Part shown: positions 54,018-62,946 of the stretch, one piece after another | Numbering within the stretch: the stretch's first letter is position 1 | Layout: the number at the start of each line of letters is the position of its first letter | Translations under genes and position numbers: made by a program | NCBI RefSeq assembly: GCF_015206995.1 | Contig: NZ_JADEXR010000004.1 | Coordinates: 29,673-93,672 of the forward strand | Direction of reading: 5' to 3' | Length of the DNA: 64,000 bases | From: an aff. Roholtiella sp. LEGE 12411 | Lineage (GTDB): Bacteria > Cyanobacteriota > Cyanobacteriia > Cyanobacteriales > Nostocaceae | Notes under the pieces: generated by a model | Told to the model about the DNA's origin: nothing | Database searches by the model: none | Seen by the model: only the letters and a program-made list of their open reading frames with translations

Positions 54018-55190
54018 ATGATTCTCAATATACCTCTGGCTTGGCTACAGCTATCAAGACAAAAAGTTCGCTTTCTTGTAGCTTTAGCTGGTATTGCTTT
54101 TGTCGCAGTTTTGATGTTTATGCAAATTGGTTTCCAAGATGCCCTCTATGCCAGTGCTACCCAGCTACATAAGAATCTCCAAGGAGATTTATTTATCATC
54201 AGTGCCCAATATAAATCTTTGACGTCCAATCAAAGCTTTCCACGCTGGCGTTTATATCAGGCATTAAGTGTTGATGGTGTGGAATCAATTAGCCCCTTAT
54301 ACATGCAATTTGCCAAGTTAAAAAATCCCATTAATGGTCTAAAGTTTCCACTATATGTGATTGGTTTTGATCCGGTCAAATCGATTTTTAAATCTCCAGA
54401 AATTCAGCAAAATTTTCAGCTATTACAAAATCCTAGGATAGTCTTATTTGACCGCGCTGCTAGACCGGAATTTGGAGCGATCGCTAAAGATTTTGAGCAA
54501 GGGAAAAATGTGAATGTTGAAATATTCAGCTACACCGCATTAATTGGTTATAGAGTTAAAGTTGGCGGCTTATTTAGCTTAGGGCCTTCCTTTGGAGTTG
54601 ATGGCAATTTAATCGTTAGTTCCTCAACTTTCCTCCGCATATTCCAAGACCGCTCGGTACAAAATATAGATATTGGATTAATTACACTCAAATCCGATGC
54701 CGATCCACAAAAAGTTGTAGCAACTTTATCAGCCAACTTACCTGAAGATGTTGTAGTTGTTAGCCGCGAGGATTTTATTACATTGGAAAAAAACTATTGG
54801 ACTCTGAGAACACCGATTGGATTTGTGTTTAATCTGATGGTAATAATGGGGTTTGTTGTTGGTGTAATAGTTGTTTATCAAATTCTTTATAGTAATATTT
54901 CCACTCATTTAGCTGAATATGCAACCTTAAAAGCAATGGGCTTTAAAAACAAATATCTGCTAAGTGTAGTTTTTCAACAAGCTTTAATTTTAGCATCTCT
55001 AGGTTATATTCCAGGTTTTGTTATATCTGTAGCTCTATATGATGTGGCAAAAAATGCTACTAAATTACCAGTTACTATGAGCTTAGATAAGGCAGCTATA
55101 GTGCTGATTTCTGCAATTTTAATGTGCTTAACTTCGGGATTCTTCTCTACTAATAAACTGCGAAAAGTAGATCCAGCTGATATCTTTTAA
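54018..55190 (+). CDS. devC: DevC-type ABC exporter permease
   Basis: 390 residues of the MacB/FtsX-like DevC family. One N-terminal helix (FLVALAGIAFVAVLMFMQIGF), a large periplasmic domain (about 45-265), then three helices (FVFNLMVIMGFVVGVIVVYQIL, LSVVFQQALILASLGYIPGFVIS, AAIVLISAILMCLTSGFF). It starts with PLAWLQLSRQKVRFLVA, typical of DevC. It forms the pump with DevA and DevB. ATG at 54018, 61 bp after devB. The C-terminal RKVDPADIF motif is normal for the family. Confidence 0.93.
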   Translation: MILNIPLAWLQLSRQKVRFLVALAGIAFVAVLMFMQIGFQDALYASATQLHKNLQGDLFIISAQYKSLTSNQSFPRWRLYQALSVDGVESISPLYMQFAKLKNPINGLKFPLYVIGFDPVKSIFKSPEIQQNFQLLQNPRIVLFDRAARPEFGAIAKDFEQGKNVNVEIFSYTALIGYRVKVGGLFSLGPSFGVDGNLIVSSSTFLRIFQDRSVQNIDIGLITLKSDADPQKVVATLSANLPEDVVVVSREDFITLEKNYWTLRTPIGFVFNLMVIMGFVVGVIVVYQILYSNISTHLAEYATLKAMGFKNKYLLSVVFQQALILASLGYIPGFVISVALYDVAKNATKLPVTMSLDKAAIVLISAILMCLTSGFFSTNKLRKVDPADIF

Positions 55191-55216
55191 ATTGATGTGT
55201 GTCTTTCTAAAAAAAA

Positions 55217-55903
55217 ATGAAATTAAAATCTATTATTGACATCAAAAACCTCAATCAATATTTTGGTAAAAAAACATTGCGAACTCAGATTTTATTTGAT
55301 ATTAATCTGACGATTAAATATGGTGAAATTGTAATTATGACTGGCCCATCCGGCTCAGGAAAAACAACTTTACTGACTTTGATTGGTGGGTTACGTTCTG
55401 TCCAAGAGGGAAGCCTTGAATTTCTGGGTAGGGAACTTCATGGAGCCAGTAATGAGCAGTTAGTCAAAGTACGTCGCCACATTGGCTATATTTTCCAAGC
55501 TCACAACTTGCTGGATTTCTTAACAGCCCGACAGAATGTCCAAATGTCTCTTGAATTACACAAAAATATTTCCGAATCAGAAGCTTGCAGTAAGTCAGAA
55601 GCTATGCTAGAGGCGGTTAAACTAGGGAATAGAGCTAATTACTATCCGCATGATCTCTCAGGAGGGCAAAAACAACGCGTAGCTATTGCTCGTGCTTTAG
55701 TAAGTCATCCTAAATTAGTATTAGCTGATGAACCCACTGCTGCTTTAGATAGCAAGTCAGGTCGAGATATTGTTAACCTGATGCAGCAATTAGCTAAAGA
55801 ACAGAATTGCGCCATTTTAATGGTTACTCACGACAACCGAATTTTAGATGTTGCTGATCGGATAATTCACATGGAAGATGGTCAGCTGGCTCCTCATAAC
55901 TAA
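55217..55903 (+). CDS. devA: DevA-type ABC exporter ATPase
   Basis: 228 residues, single ABC domain of the MacB/LolD/DevA type: Walker A GPSGSGKTTLL (about 43-53), signature LSGGQKQRVAIARAL, Walker B LVLADEPTAALDSKSG, H-loop VTHD. ATG at 55217, 26 bp after devC. It is the last gene of the devBCA line. Its stop codon (55901-55903) is only 2 bp from the left end of the inverted-repeat element at 55906-56063, so that element sits in the immediate 3' end. Confidence 0.94.
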   Translation: MKLKSIIDIKNLNQYFGKKTLRTQILFDINLTIKYGEIVIMTGPSGSGKTTLLTLIGGLRSVQEGSLEFLGRELHGASNEQLVKVRRHIGYIFQAHNLLDFLTARQNVQMSLELHKNISESEACSKSEAMLEAVKLGNRANYYPHDLSGGQKQRVAIARALVSHPKLVLADEPTAALDSKSGRDIVNLMQQLAKEQNCAILMVTHDNRILDVADRIIHMEDGQLAPHN

Positions 55904-55905
55904 AC

Positions 55906-56063
55906 AGGACTTACGCAAGTGTCATATTTTTAACGCCAGAGGTTGTCCAGAGTCAAAGGTCAAAAGTCCAAAAAACCTTGATTCTTGACCCTTGACCCTT
56001 GACCCTTGACCCTTGACCCTTGACTCTTATACCAGAAGCCTTGGTGCCAGTTGCGTAAGTCCT
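55906..56063. mobile_element. MITE-like element, left copy (TIR AGGACTTACGCAA)
   Basis: 158 bp bounded by inverted termini AGGACTTACGCAA and its exact complement. Inside are GTTGTCCAGAGTCAAA, a TTGACCC tandem tract and TTATACCAGAAGCC. It has no coding capacity. The second copy at 62018-62125 is in opposite orientation. No clear target-site duplication is visible. Non-autonomous (MITE) status is inferred from size, termini and copy number. Confidence 0.8.
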
Positions 56064-56345
56064 ACTAAATTTGTTCTTATTCAGTAAAAATATTCCTGAA
56101 GTCTGGGGTAAAACATGTCTAAAGGATGAGGCTATATCTTCACAGAATAAGATATTTTTGATATTGTATATACAATTTTAATACTGTTATCAAAATCATG
56201 ATGTTTCCAAGCTTAAATAATTCGTAATTATGATCTTATGGGAGAAAATTAATTTTAAAGATTATCATCTAGTCAAACCAAGCGATCGCTTACATTAGTT
56301 AAGTCCATCTAGTAAGTAATTCCCAATTGGAAATTCTTCCATAAC
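56064..56345. other. Spacer between the left element and the Cys-rich gene
   Basis: AT-rich, no gene. One HIP1 site (gcgatcgc) at about 56282. Confidence 0.4.
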
Positions 56346-56630
56346 ATGGTAAAAGATTTTGTTTTCTGCCTCCAAGAAGCAGCTTTATACCTGATATTTA
56401 AAAAGTCTTGGACACCTAAACAACCTTCAGAATGTTACGTGAATCCTCCTTGTGGATGTACCAATCCAGGCAAAAACCTCAAGTGTGAAGATTGTCCCTA
56501 TCTTGAGGCTTGCTTATCTAGTTGCAGGCTTGAACAAGCTTATAGGAATGGCAATAAAAAAAGCGGAAACGCTCACGATTCCAGCCATTTGCAATTGCTT
56601 GCTCCATTAAAGTCTAGGTTGCTGGATTAA
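56346..56630 (+). CDS. Small cysteine-rich protein of unknown function
   Basis: 94 residues, ATG at 56346. Seven Cys lie in the middle (CYVNPPCGCTNP...LKCEDCPYLEACLSSC), with C-x2-C and C-x3-C spacings, which suggests a metal site or disulfides. A short hydrophobic N-terminus (FVFCLQEAALYLIF) is not a clear signal peptide. Not recognised. It precedes the OvoA-like gene by about 520 bp on the same strand, so operon membership is doubtful. Confidence 0.65.
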   Translation: MVKDFVFCLQEAALYLIFKKSWTPKQPSECYVNPPCGCTNPGKNLKCEDCPYLEACLSSCRLEQAYRNGNKKSGNAHDSSHLQLLAPLKSRLLD

Positions 56631-57154
56631 AGAGTAGGATTTGAGGCGGCGTTTACAGACTCTGGCTTCATTTGTTCCAAAGCGCTCTGTTAGCGCAGCG
56701 ATAGCGGGGAACGAGCGTCACTTTTCAAGTTATCTCTCTTCAAGTCGGTAAACCAGCCCATAGTGCTTTCTCCCCAACGCACTGGCTCCTTATCAGCTAC
56801 TAACGTTAGCGTCTCGTAGAGAAAGGAATCTCTGTTTACACCACTTACTCTTTAGGGTTTCTCTTCAGCAAAACTGCCTTCTTACTCTCCCTTATGACTT
56901 CTTTTACCTTTTAAAGCTTGCTACTCACATACTAAATTTTCAAAAAAAAATTGTGATTAAGGACACGTATATCTTGTGTTTATGATCACATTTTGTAAAA
57001 TTGTATAGACTATATCATCATTCCAATCACCCATACAGCAATGATAAATGTCATAACTTGATTTGAATGAGTTGCTCAGACATTTTTTGGTGATAACTTG
57101 GCGGCTCACATTAGTTTACGTAATTCCTGCGATGAAGGTTCTGTCAAAAATTTC
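56631..57154. other. Repeat-rich spacer
   Basis: Includes dispersed Nostoc-type repeat pieces around 56655-56830 (for example CGCACTGGCTCC, TTAGCGCAGCG, AACGTTAGCG). No gene-like frame. The in-frame TTG at 57098 upstream of the next gene is possible as a start but has little support. Confidence 0.45.
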
Positions 57155-58513
57155 ATGGGTATAGTTTCAACAATAAATAAGCTGACATCAAATCAAGTCC
57201 CTATACTTAATGATTGCAGTTCCCAAAAGCTGCTTAAGTACTTTGAAAATTCCTGGGAACTTGAAGAAAGACTCATGAAAACTTTGATCAGGGAAGACAT
57301 CTTCTATCTCAACCCTGATCCTTTAAGAAATCGTCTAATTTTTTATCTTGGTCACTCAGCTGTTTTTTACATCAACAAGTTAATTGGCGTTGGTTTAATA
57401 GAAAATCGGATTAATTCACAATACGAAAATATATTTGAAATTGGAGTTGATCCAGAGACACCAGGAGAACTTGATGCAGCTATAAGAGAGTTTAGCTGGC
57501 CTGATGTAGAAAAAGTTTGGCAATATAGAGATAAGGTACAGGAGGCAATTACAGAAGTTATTCAAAATACTTCCTTGCACTTGCCCATTCATCAAGAGCA
57601 TCCTTTTTGGGCTTTGCTGATGGGAATAGAGCATAGTCGCATTCACTTTGAAACCTCTTCTGTGTTGCTACGTCAGTTACCTGTTGAGTGCCTAGAACGT
57701 CCCCAAGAGTGGAATTACGCACCTAGTAATGATGAAATTCCTAACAATGAAATGCGTTCAATTCCAGGTGGTGTAGTGAAACTGGGAAAATCCAAAGGTG
57801 ATTTGACCTACGGTTGGGATAGTGAGTATGGCGATCGCACTGTTGAGGTGAAACCGTTTTTGGCGAGTAAGTATCTAATCACCAACGGAGAATTTCTCAA
57901 TTTTGTTCAAGCTGGTGGCTACAAAAATTCAGACTACTGGAATGCTGAATCTTGGAATTGGAAGCAACTTTATAATGTACAACATCCCAAATTCTGGATT
58001 CCCTTTAAGGATGGCTACCGCTATCGAGCCACATTTGACGAAATAGACTTACCCCTAGATTGGCCTGTAGAAGTCAACTACTACGAAGCGATCGCATTTT
58101 GTCGCTCTCAAGGCTCACAAATCCGCTTAATGACCGAAGCCGAATGGAATCAAGCCTTACTAACCTCTGTTGATAACCATTCATCAACTAACTATAATCT
58201 CAATTTACAATTCATTTCCCCCAGTCCAGTGGGGATGTTCAAACCAGCCAATAGTACTTGTGGTCTTTATGATCTCAGAGGAAATGTCTGGGAATGGCTG
58301 GGAGATACCTTCAATTCCCTACCAGGATTTCAACCTCATCCACTTTACGAAGACCAAGCAGCACCTTTTTTTGATGGCAAACATCAGATGATGCTAGGCG
58401 GCTCTTGGGCGACTAATGGTTCAATGGCATTGCCAACCTATCGCAACTGGTTCCGCCCCTACTTTTATCAACACGCTGGTTTTAGAATTGCTCAAGATTT
58501 GCAAGCTGTGTAA
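57155..58513 (+). CDS. egtB: OvoA-like/EgtB-type sulfoxide synthase
   Basis: 452 residues. DinB-like domain first: WELEERLMKTLIRED and DPLRNRLIFYLGHSAVFYINKL, with the iron ligands His67 (YLGHSA) and His160/His164 in HSRIHFE (HxxxHxE). A formylglycine-enzyme-type domain follows (IPGGVVKLGK...GNVWEWLGD, MMLGGSWAT, AGFRIAQD). The sequence resembles the first two-thirds of OvoA more than mycobacterial EgtB, but the third (methyltransferase) domain of OvoA is missing. Next to egtD, it most likely couples hercynine with a thiol (cysteine or gamma-Glu-Cys) and O2 for ergothioneine; a group of cyanobacterial EgtBs of OvoA ancestry has been described. Start uncertain (TTG 57098 also open). Confidence 0.8.
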   Translation: MGIVSTINKLTSNQVPILNDCSSQKLLKYFENSWELEERLMKTLIREDIFYLNPDPLRNRLIFYLGHSAVFYINKLIGVGLIENRINSQYENIFEIGVDPETPGELDAAIREFSWPDVEKVWQYRDKVQEAITEVIQNTSLHLPIHQEHPFWALLMGIEHSRIHFETSSVLLRQLPVECLERPQEWNYAPSNDEIPNNEMRSIPGGVVKLGKSKGDLTYGWDSEYGDRTVEVKPFLASKYLITNGEFLNFVQAGGYKNSDYWNAESWNWKQLYNVQHPKFWIPFKDGYRYRATFDEIDLPLDWPVEVNYYEAIAFCRSQGSQIRLMTEAEWNQALLTSVDNHSSTNYNLNLQFISPSPVGMFKPANSTCGLYDLRGNVWEWLGDTFNSLPGFQPHPLYEDQAAPFFDGKHQMMLGGSWATNGSMALPTYRNWFRPYFYQHAGFRIAQDLQAV

Positions 58514-58521
58514 TCAAACTT

Positions 58522-58799
58522 AGACACATTTTTCTTTTTTTGAAGTATTATTTAATTCAGTGACGCCAAAATTTTCTCCATCTAGAGCATAACAAAGAAT
58601 CAACTAGAAAATGTCCATACGGACTTTAACAACTCTTGATAATTCTTGTCAAGAATCATTGGACACACTTTCCTTTTCTTGAAGTATTATTTAATTCAGT
58701 GACGCCAAAATTTTCTCCATCCAGAGCATAACAAAGAATCAACTAGAAAATGTCCATACAAACTTTAACAATTCTTGATAATCATTATCAAGAATCAAA
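58522..58799. repeat. 139-bp tandem duplication including the start of egtD
   Basis: 58522-58660 and 58661-58799 are near-identical at a constant 139-bp offset (ATG 58611 and ATG 58750). Few substitutions separate them, mostly in the T-rich start and in codons 4-19. It comprises the egtD leader and first 16 or so codons. Confidence 0.9.
58611..58682 (+). pseudogene. Truncated duplicate of the egtD 5' end (23-codon ORF)
   Basis: The upstream copy of the egtD start encodes MSIRTLTTLDNSCQES, then runs on for seven codons and stops at 58680-58682. The real EgtD starts MSIQTLTILDNHYQES. The short ORF ends 68 bp before the true ATG and could act as an upstream ORF or simply be a leftover. Confidence 0.75.
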
Positions 58800-59718
58800 T
58801 GATGATGTCATTCAAGGACTAACACAAACCCCAAAAAGTCTACCACCCAAATATTTTTACGACGATCGTGGTTCTCAACTTTTTGAAGAAATTTGTGATT
58901 TACCAGAATACTATCCAACACGAACAGAAGCGTGGATTTTGAGCCAATACGCCGATGAAATTGCTCAAATCACAGGTAGTTGTGAATTAGTAGAATTAGG
59001 TAGCGGTAGTTCCACTAAGACTCGTATTTTGTTGGATGCTTATCAAAAAATGGCAGATGACTGTAGATATCTACCTATCGATATCAGTGGGGGAATTCTC
59101 AAAACCAGTGTTGTAGAGTTACAACAAAAATACCCTGATTTTTCTATTCAGGGATTACTAGGAACTTACGAACAAGCCTTAACCCATCTAAAATCAAGCT
59201 CTTCGCAGTCGCGGATGATTTTCTTTCTGGGAAGTTCTATGGGTAACTTTACCCGACAAGAATCCGACCGTTTTTTGAGCCAAGTTGCTCACGCTTCTAA
59301 ACCAGGAGATTACTTTCTTCTTGGCATTGATTTACAAAAACCGCAAGAAATTTTAGAAGCAGCCTATAACGATAGTCAAGGAATAACAGCTGCTTTTAAT
59401 TTGAATATGCTATCCCATTTGAATTGGCGTTTCCAAGGTAATTTTAATCTCGATTTCTTCACTCATCAAGCAATTTATGATCAAGTTGATCATCAGATTG
59501 AAATGTATCTCCATTGCCAAGAAAATCATTCTGTATCTCTAGATATTCTCAATTTAAAAACCTCGTTTCAAGCTGGGGAAAGTATTCTCACTGAAATTTC
59601 TCGCAAGTTCGATTTAGCAATCATCCAAAAACAACTTGAAGTACAAAAACTTCAAACCTTGAAAATTTGGACAGATCCTCAAAACTGGTTTGGATTAATT
59701 CTTTGCCAAGCTCAATAA
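58750..59718 (+). CDS. egtD: L-histidine N-alpha-methyltransferase EgtD
   Basis: 322 residues of the EgtD (DUF2260) family. It adds three methyl groups from SAM to histidine, giving hercynine for ergothioneine. Motifs: PPKYFYDDRGSQLFEEICDLPEYYPTRTE (N-terminal), SAM loop ELGSGSSTKTRILLDAY (about 78-94), PIDISGG and FLGSSMGNF. Conserved Tyr and Glu for substrate are likely in the middle and C-terminal region but were not assigned individually. The ATG at 58750 is the second of two tandem copies of the same start region. No EgtC/EgtE gene is seen next to it. Confidence 0.9.
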   Translation: MSIQTLTILDNHYQESNDDVIQGLTQTPKSLPPKYFYDDRGSQLFEEICDLPEYYPTRTEAWILSQYADEIAQITGSCELVELGSGSSTKTRILLDAYQKMADDCRYLPIDISGGILKTSVVELQQKYPDFSIQGLLGTYEQALTHLKSSSSQSRMIFFLGSSMGNFTRQESDRFLSQVAHASKPGDYFLLGIDLQKPQEILEAAYNDSQGITAAFNLNMLSHLNWRFQGNFNLDFFTHQAIYDQVDHQIEMYLHCQENHSVSLDILNLKTSFQAGESILTEISRKFDLAIIQKQLEVQKLQTLKIWTDPQNWFGLILCQAQ

Positions 59719-59763
59719 CTTTTCTCATAACTTCAAAAGGCTCTACCAGTTTTCAAGGTAACT

Positions 59764-60882
59764 ATGGAATCAATTTGGAACACGCTGAAAAATCTCAATT
59801 ACTCTGGTATCCCCATCGCTAAAATAGCGGTTGTGATCATCGTACTGACTCTAACACAGGTTTTAAGGCGGCTTTTTGTTGCAGTCATTATTAAAAGCAT
59901 AGAGCGTCTAACTAGCAAAACTAAAAGCAAACTTGATGATGAGCTAATTACAGTTATCAAGCCTTCTTTAGGCTGGCTGATTTTCATTGGTGGACTATGG
60001 TTTTCAAAAGTCATTTTGGCAGATGAATTAGGGCCTCAATTGAGCGAAACAATTGGTAGAACGCTCAATCTTTTGGTAATTTTCATAATTGCATACATTG
60101 TTTACCGAGGCTCTTCCATTTTAGGACAGATAATTGCTAACGTGGTATTGCACACGGAAACTGAGTTAGATGAATTACTCAGACCCTTGATGCCAAAGAT
60201 TTTTCAAGCAGTAGCAATTATCGTACTGACCATCAAAATCAGTGAGATATTTTTAGGACAATCAGCAGCCGCACTTGTTGGTCTATTGGGAGGAGCAGGA
60301 ATTACTTTAGGCTTGCTCTTCAAAGACATTGTTTATGATTGGTTTTGTACACTTATTATCTACTCCGATCATCTATATCGAGAAGGGGACTGGGTGGGAG
60401 TATCAGGAGTAGATGGTTTTGTGCAGATCCTAAACATTGGATTTAGAACCACAACGTTGCATATAGTTAAGTGGGGTTCTATCATGAAAATGCCCAATTC
60501 TAAGATGATTTCTGGAATCGTTGACAATTGGTCACAAAATTCTGGGAAAGAATTAAAGTGGGGAATTAATTTAGTTCTCAAAATAGACGGGATTTCGGCA
60601 CGAAAAACAGCCAAAATTTGTGATGCTATTCAAGAAATTCCCAAGTCTATACCTGGGTTTTCTCCATCATGTACAGTTCGTTTCACCAAAATTGAACAAA
60701 ATTCCCGCATCATTGAAGTTATGGCATTTGTTAATGATGACAATCTCTATTTTTCCGCCGAAAAGCAATTAAATTTATGCATTTTGGAACTATTAGAGCA
60801 AGAGGGAATTGATTTCCTACATGTGCAATTAGAAACAACCCCAGAAGATTATAGACAAACTACGACAGCAAGTAATAATTGA
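59764..60882 (+). CDS. Small-conductance mechanosensitive channel (MscS family)
   Basis: 372 residues with about five membrane helices and an MscS core: pore helix QSAAALVGLLGGAGITLGLLFKDIVYDWFCTLIIYSD (about 170-206), then the beta domain (REGDWVGVSGVDGFVQILNIGFRTTTL). A C-terminal cytosolic vestibule follows. It would release solutes on hypo-osmotic shock. The ATG is 45 bp after egtD, so it probably belongs to the same transcript; why a channel should travel with ergothioneine genes is unknown. Confidence 0.88.
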   Translation: MESIWNTLKNLNYSGIPIAKIAVVIIVLTLTQVLRRLFVAVIIKSIERLTSKTKSKLDDELITVIKPSLGWLIFIGGLWFSKVILADELGPQLSETIGRTLNLLVIFIIAYIVYRGSSILGQIIANVVLHTETELDELLRPLMPKIFQAVAIIVLTIKISEIFLGQSAAALVGLLGGAGITLGLLFKDIVYDWFCTLIIYSDHLYREGDWVGVSGVDGFVQILNIGFRTTTLHIVKWGSIMKMPNSKMISGIVDNWSQNSGKELKWGINLVLKIDGISARKTAKICDAIQEIPKSIPGFSPSCTVRFTKIEQNSRIIEVMAFVNDDNLYFSAEKQLNLCILELLEQEGIDFLHVQLETTPEDYRQTTTASNN

Positions 60883-60903
60883 AGATCAATCTTAATGTCA
60901 TCT

Positions 60904-60939
60904 GTCATTTGTAAATACTTTTGACTAATGACAAATGAC
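60904..60939. repeat. Inverted repeat between mscS and phyH genes
   Basis: GTCATTTGT (60904-60912) and ACAAATGAC (60931-60939) with an 18-base loop. It may be a weak terminator or one of the TGACAAATGAC dispersed repeats. Confidence 0.5.
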
Positions 60940-61044
60940 GCATGACATCCCTCATGAATGATTGTGCAATTTAAATGTGTTCTAGCTGATCATTGCAAAG
61001 ATAATCAGACTCGTAATCAAACCATCGAACAAAGAGTGAAAATT

Positions 61045-62013
61045 ATGGCAGAAGATACAATTTTGCGAAAGTCTATCTCTTTAGAAGATTTGACTCCACT
61101 TCTGACTCAGGCGCAAGATATTAATTACTGGCGTAGTCTTAACCCAAATTTAACTATTTCTGATAATCCCTTTGCCGATTTTCAAGATTCTAGCGATATT
61201 AGCAAGAAGAGGCTAAATGACTACACTTTACAACTGCGAGAAGAAGGGTATTTTCAAACCAATCAATTAATTCCTTCTGCCACTATTCAGGAAATGAATG
61301 AGTGTATTAATCAGGTAAGAAAGGCTGGTTTTCCACCAATTTTTGCTCTTGTATATGATGTTTTCTATCAAGTATTTGACTACTTTAACCCCATCTTGGA
61401 AGGAGTTCTTGGCTCAGGCTATAAGCTAATTCCCAATTTCTGGGTTTACTACATAGATACTGTTGATACTGGCAAGGGATTTGAACCTCATCGTGACGCA
61501 GAGTATACAAATACCATCGACGCTAATGGTATGCCTACAGTACTGACTATTTGGATTACCATTACTGATGCTAATCCTTTGAATTCATGCATGTATATAT
61601 TACCTTTGAATCGCGATCCTCAATATGCTGAAGCTATTACAGACTTAAGTACACCAGCTAATCAATTTGCTTTAGAGGATGTTAGAGCATTACCTACAAA
61701 AGCTGGAGTTCTTTCATGCTGGAATCAGTATGTTTTTCACTGGGGTAGTCGCAGTAGTAAACGTGCTGAGGAACCAAGAATTAGCTATGCTGCTTATTGC
61801 CAAAAAGGAGAAAGCTTACCTATCGATGATGTGATGATTAATATTCCATCATCAATTGATTTTAAAACTAGATTGGGCTTGATTGCTAGAGGACTATATC
61901 GCTATTCTTATGCGAGTTTTGAAGAATCAAAAGAAGCCGAGCCAGTTTTACATTTTCTCAAACAACAGATGGCAAACCTGGAGAAAGGCGTAGCCATAGG
62001 GATAAAACAATAG
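61045..62013 (+). CDS. Phytanoyl-CoA dioxygenase family (2-oxoglutarate/iron) protein
   Basis: 322 residues from ATG 61045 (MAEDTILRKSIS); an ATG at 60958 gives 29 more residues that lack conserved character. PhyH-type jelly roll: metal ligands in PHRDAEY (His-x-Asp) and a later His in FHWGSRSSK with the 2-oxoglutarate Arg probably in EEPRISYAAYC. Substrate unknown. It ends the cassette that starts with egtB, about 80-160 bp after the channel gene, and its stop is 4 bp before the right MITE-like copy. Hydroxylation of a small molecule or lipid is possible. Confidence 0.82.
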   Translation: MAEDTILRKSISLEDLTPLLTQAQDINYWRSLNPNLTISDNPFADFQDSSDISKKRLNDYTLQLREEGYFQTNQLIPSATIQEMNECINQVRKAGFPPIFALVYDVFYQVFDYFNPILEGVLGSGYKLIPNFWVYYIDTVDTGKGFEPHRDAEYTNTIDANGMPTVLTIWITITDANPLNSCMYILPLNRDPQYAEAITDLSTPANQFALEDVRALPTKAGVLSCWNQYVFHWGSRSSKRAEEPRISYAAYCQKGESLPIDDVMINIPSSIDFKTRLGLIARGLYRYSYASFEESKEAEPVLHFLKQQMANLEKGVAIGIKQ

Positions 62014-62017
62014 TTAT

Positions 62018-62125
62018 AGGACTTACGCAACTGGCACACAAGGCTTCTGGTATAAGAGTAAAGGGTCAAGGGTCTTTGACTGTGGACAACCTCAACGAAA
62101 AAAATATGACACTTGCGTAAGTCCT
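62018..62125. mobile_element. MITE-like element, right copy (inverted)
   Basis: 108 bp with the same 13-bp inverted termini as 55906-56063 but reverse-oriented: AACTGGC..GGCTTCTGGTATAA at its left corresponds to the right end of the other copy. It is shorter because its internal TTGACCC tract is much reduced. It begins 4 bp past the phyH stop. Confidence 0.8.
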
Positions 62126-62142
62126 GAGTTATTCTGAGTATT

Positions 62143-62928
62143 TTAAGGCAGTAGGCTGGCAGAATTTACATCCAAAAATAACGTTGCTTGGGGTTGTTGA
62201 CGCAAAATCGAAGCTGGATAGTCTGTACTTATAGACCCCTGCAATATCTCCTTCACCACATCTGCTTTGCGTTTTTCTGGCGCTAAGCAGAGAATTTTTT
62301 TGGCTGAACAAATCATCGGGATTGTTAGAGTAAAAGCGTATTGCGGCACAGTTTCCAGATTCGGGAAATGACCTGTACGTACCTGTTGCTGACGATTCAC
62401 GGTATCTAGTTTAACTAGTTTTACACTGTAAGGATCTTGAAAATCTGCTACAGACGGATCATTAAAAGCCAAATGTCCATTTTCGCCAATACCGAGACAG
62501 CATAAGTCAATTGGTTGTGCTTGCAGTAGTTTAGTGTAGCGATCGCATTCTGTCACAGGTTGCAATGTATCACCTTCTATATAGTGAAATTTTTTTGGAG
62601 CAACCCGCTTTTCTACACGTTCTCGCATATATCGCCGGAAACTTGCAGCATGATCAGCAGCAATTCCTAAATATTCATCTAAATGAAACAAAGTAATCCG
62701 TGACCAATCTAAACCACCCAATGCGACTAAAACATCAAGAAATTGGATTTGGGAGTTACCTGTTGCTAACAAGACAGCGGCTGTATCCTGTTGTGTGAGA
62801 ACGTTCTGTAAATAATTTTGTGCAATTTCGGCAACCTTCTGTGCCATTTCGACTTCAGAGTTGTAAATATGCACTAGTAGTTCATCAACGCGAAAAAAGT
62901 TTGTAGCAGCTGGCATGTGCTTACACAT
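62143..62928 (-). CDS. nagB: Glucosamine-6-phosphate deaminase
   Basis: 261 residues of the NagB/6-phosphogluconolactonase fold. Motifs: VLLATGNSQIQFLDVLVAL (phosphate loop), ITLFHLDEYLGI (catalytic Asp) and LCCLGIGENGHLAFNDP (catalytic His loop). It converts glucosamine-6-phosphate to fructose-6-phosphate and ammonia, linking amino sugars to glycolysis. The last ~15 residues are not conserved. Start at ATG 62928 or ATG 62916 (MPAATNFFRVDE); the second is nearer the conserved part. It is a lone gene next to the tRNA-Ala. Confidence 0.88.
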   Translation of the reverse strand: MCKHMPAATNFFRVDELLVHIYNSEVEMAQKVAEIAQNYLQNVLTQQDTAAVLLATGNSQIQFLDVLVALGGLDWSRITLFHLDEYLGIAADHAASFRRYMRERVEKRVAPKKFHYIEGDTLQPVTECDRYTKLLQAQPIDLCCLGIGENGHLAFNDPSVADFQDPYSVKLVKLDTVNRQQQVRTGHFPNLETVPQYAFTLTIPMICSAKKILCLAPEKRKADVVKEILQGSISTDYPASILRQQPQATLFLDVNSASLLP

Positions 62929-62946
62929 TCGGGGAGTATTGCAGAA

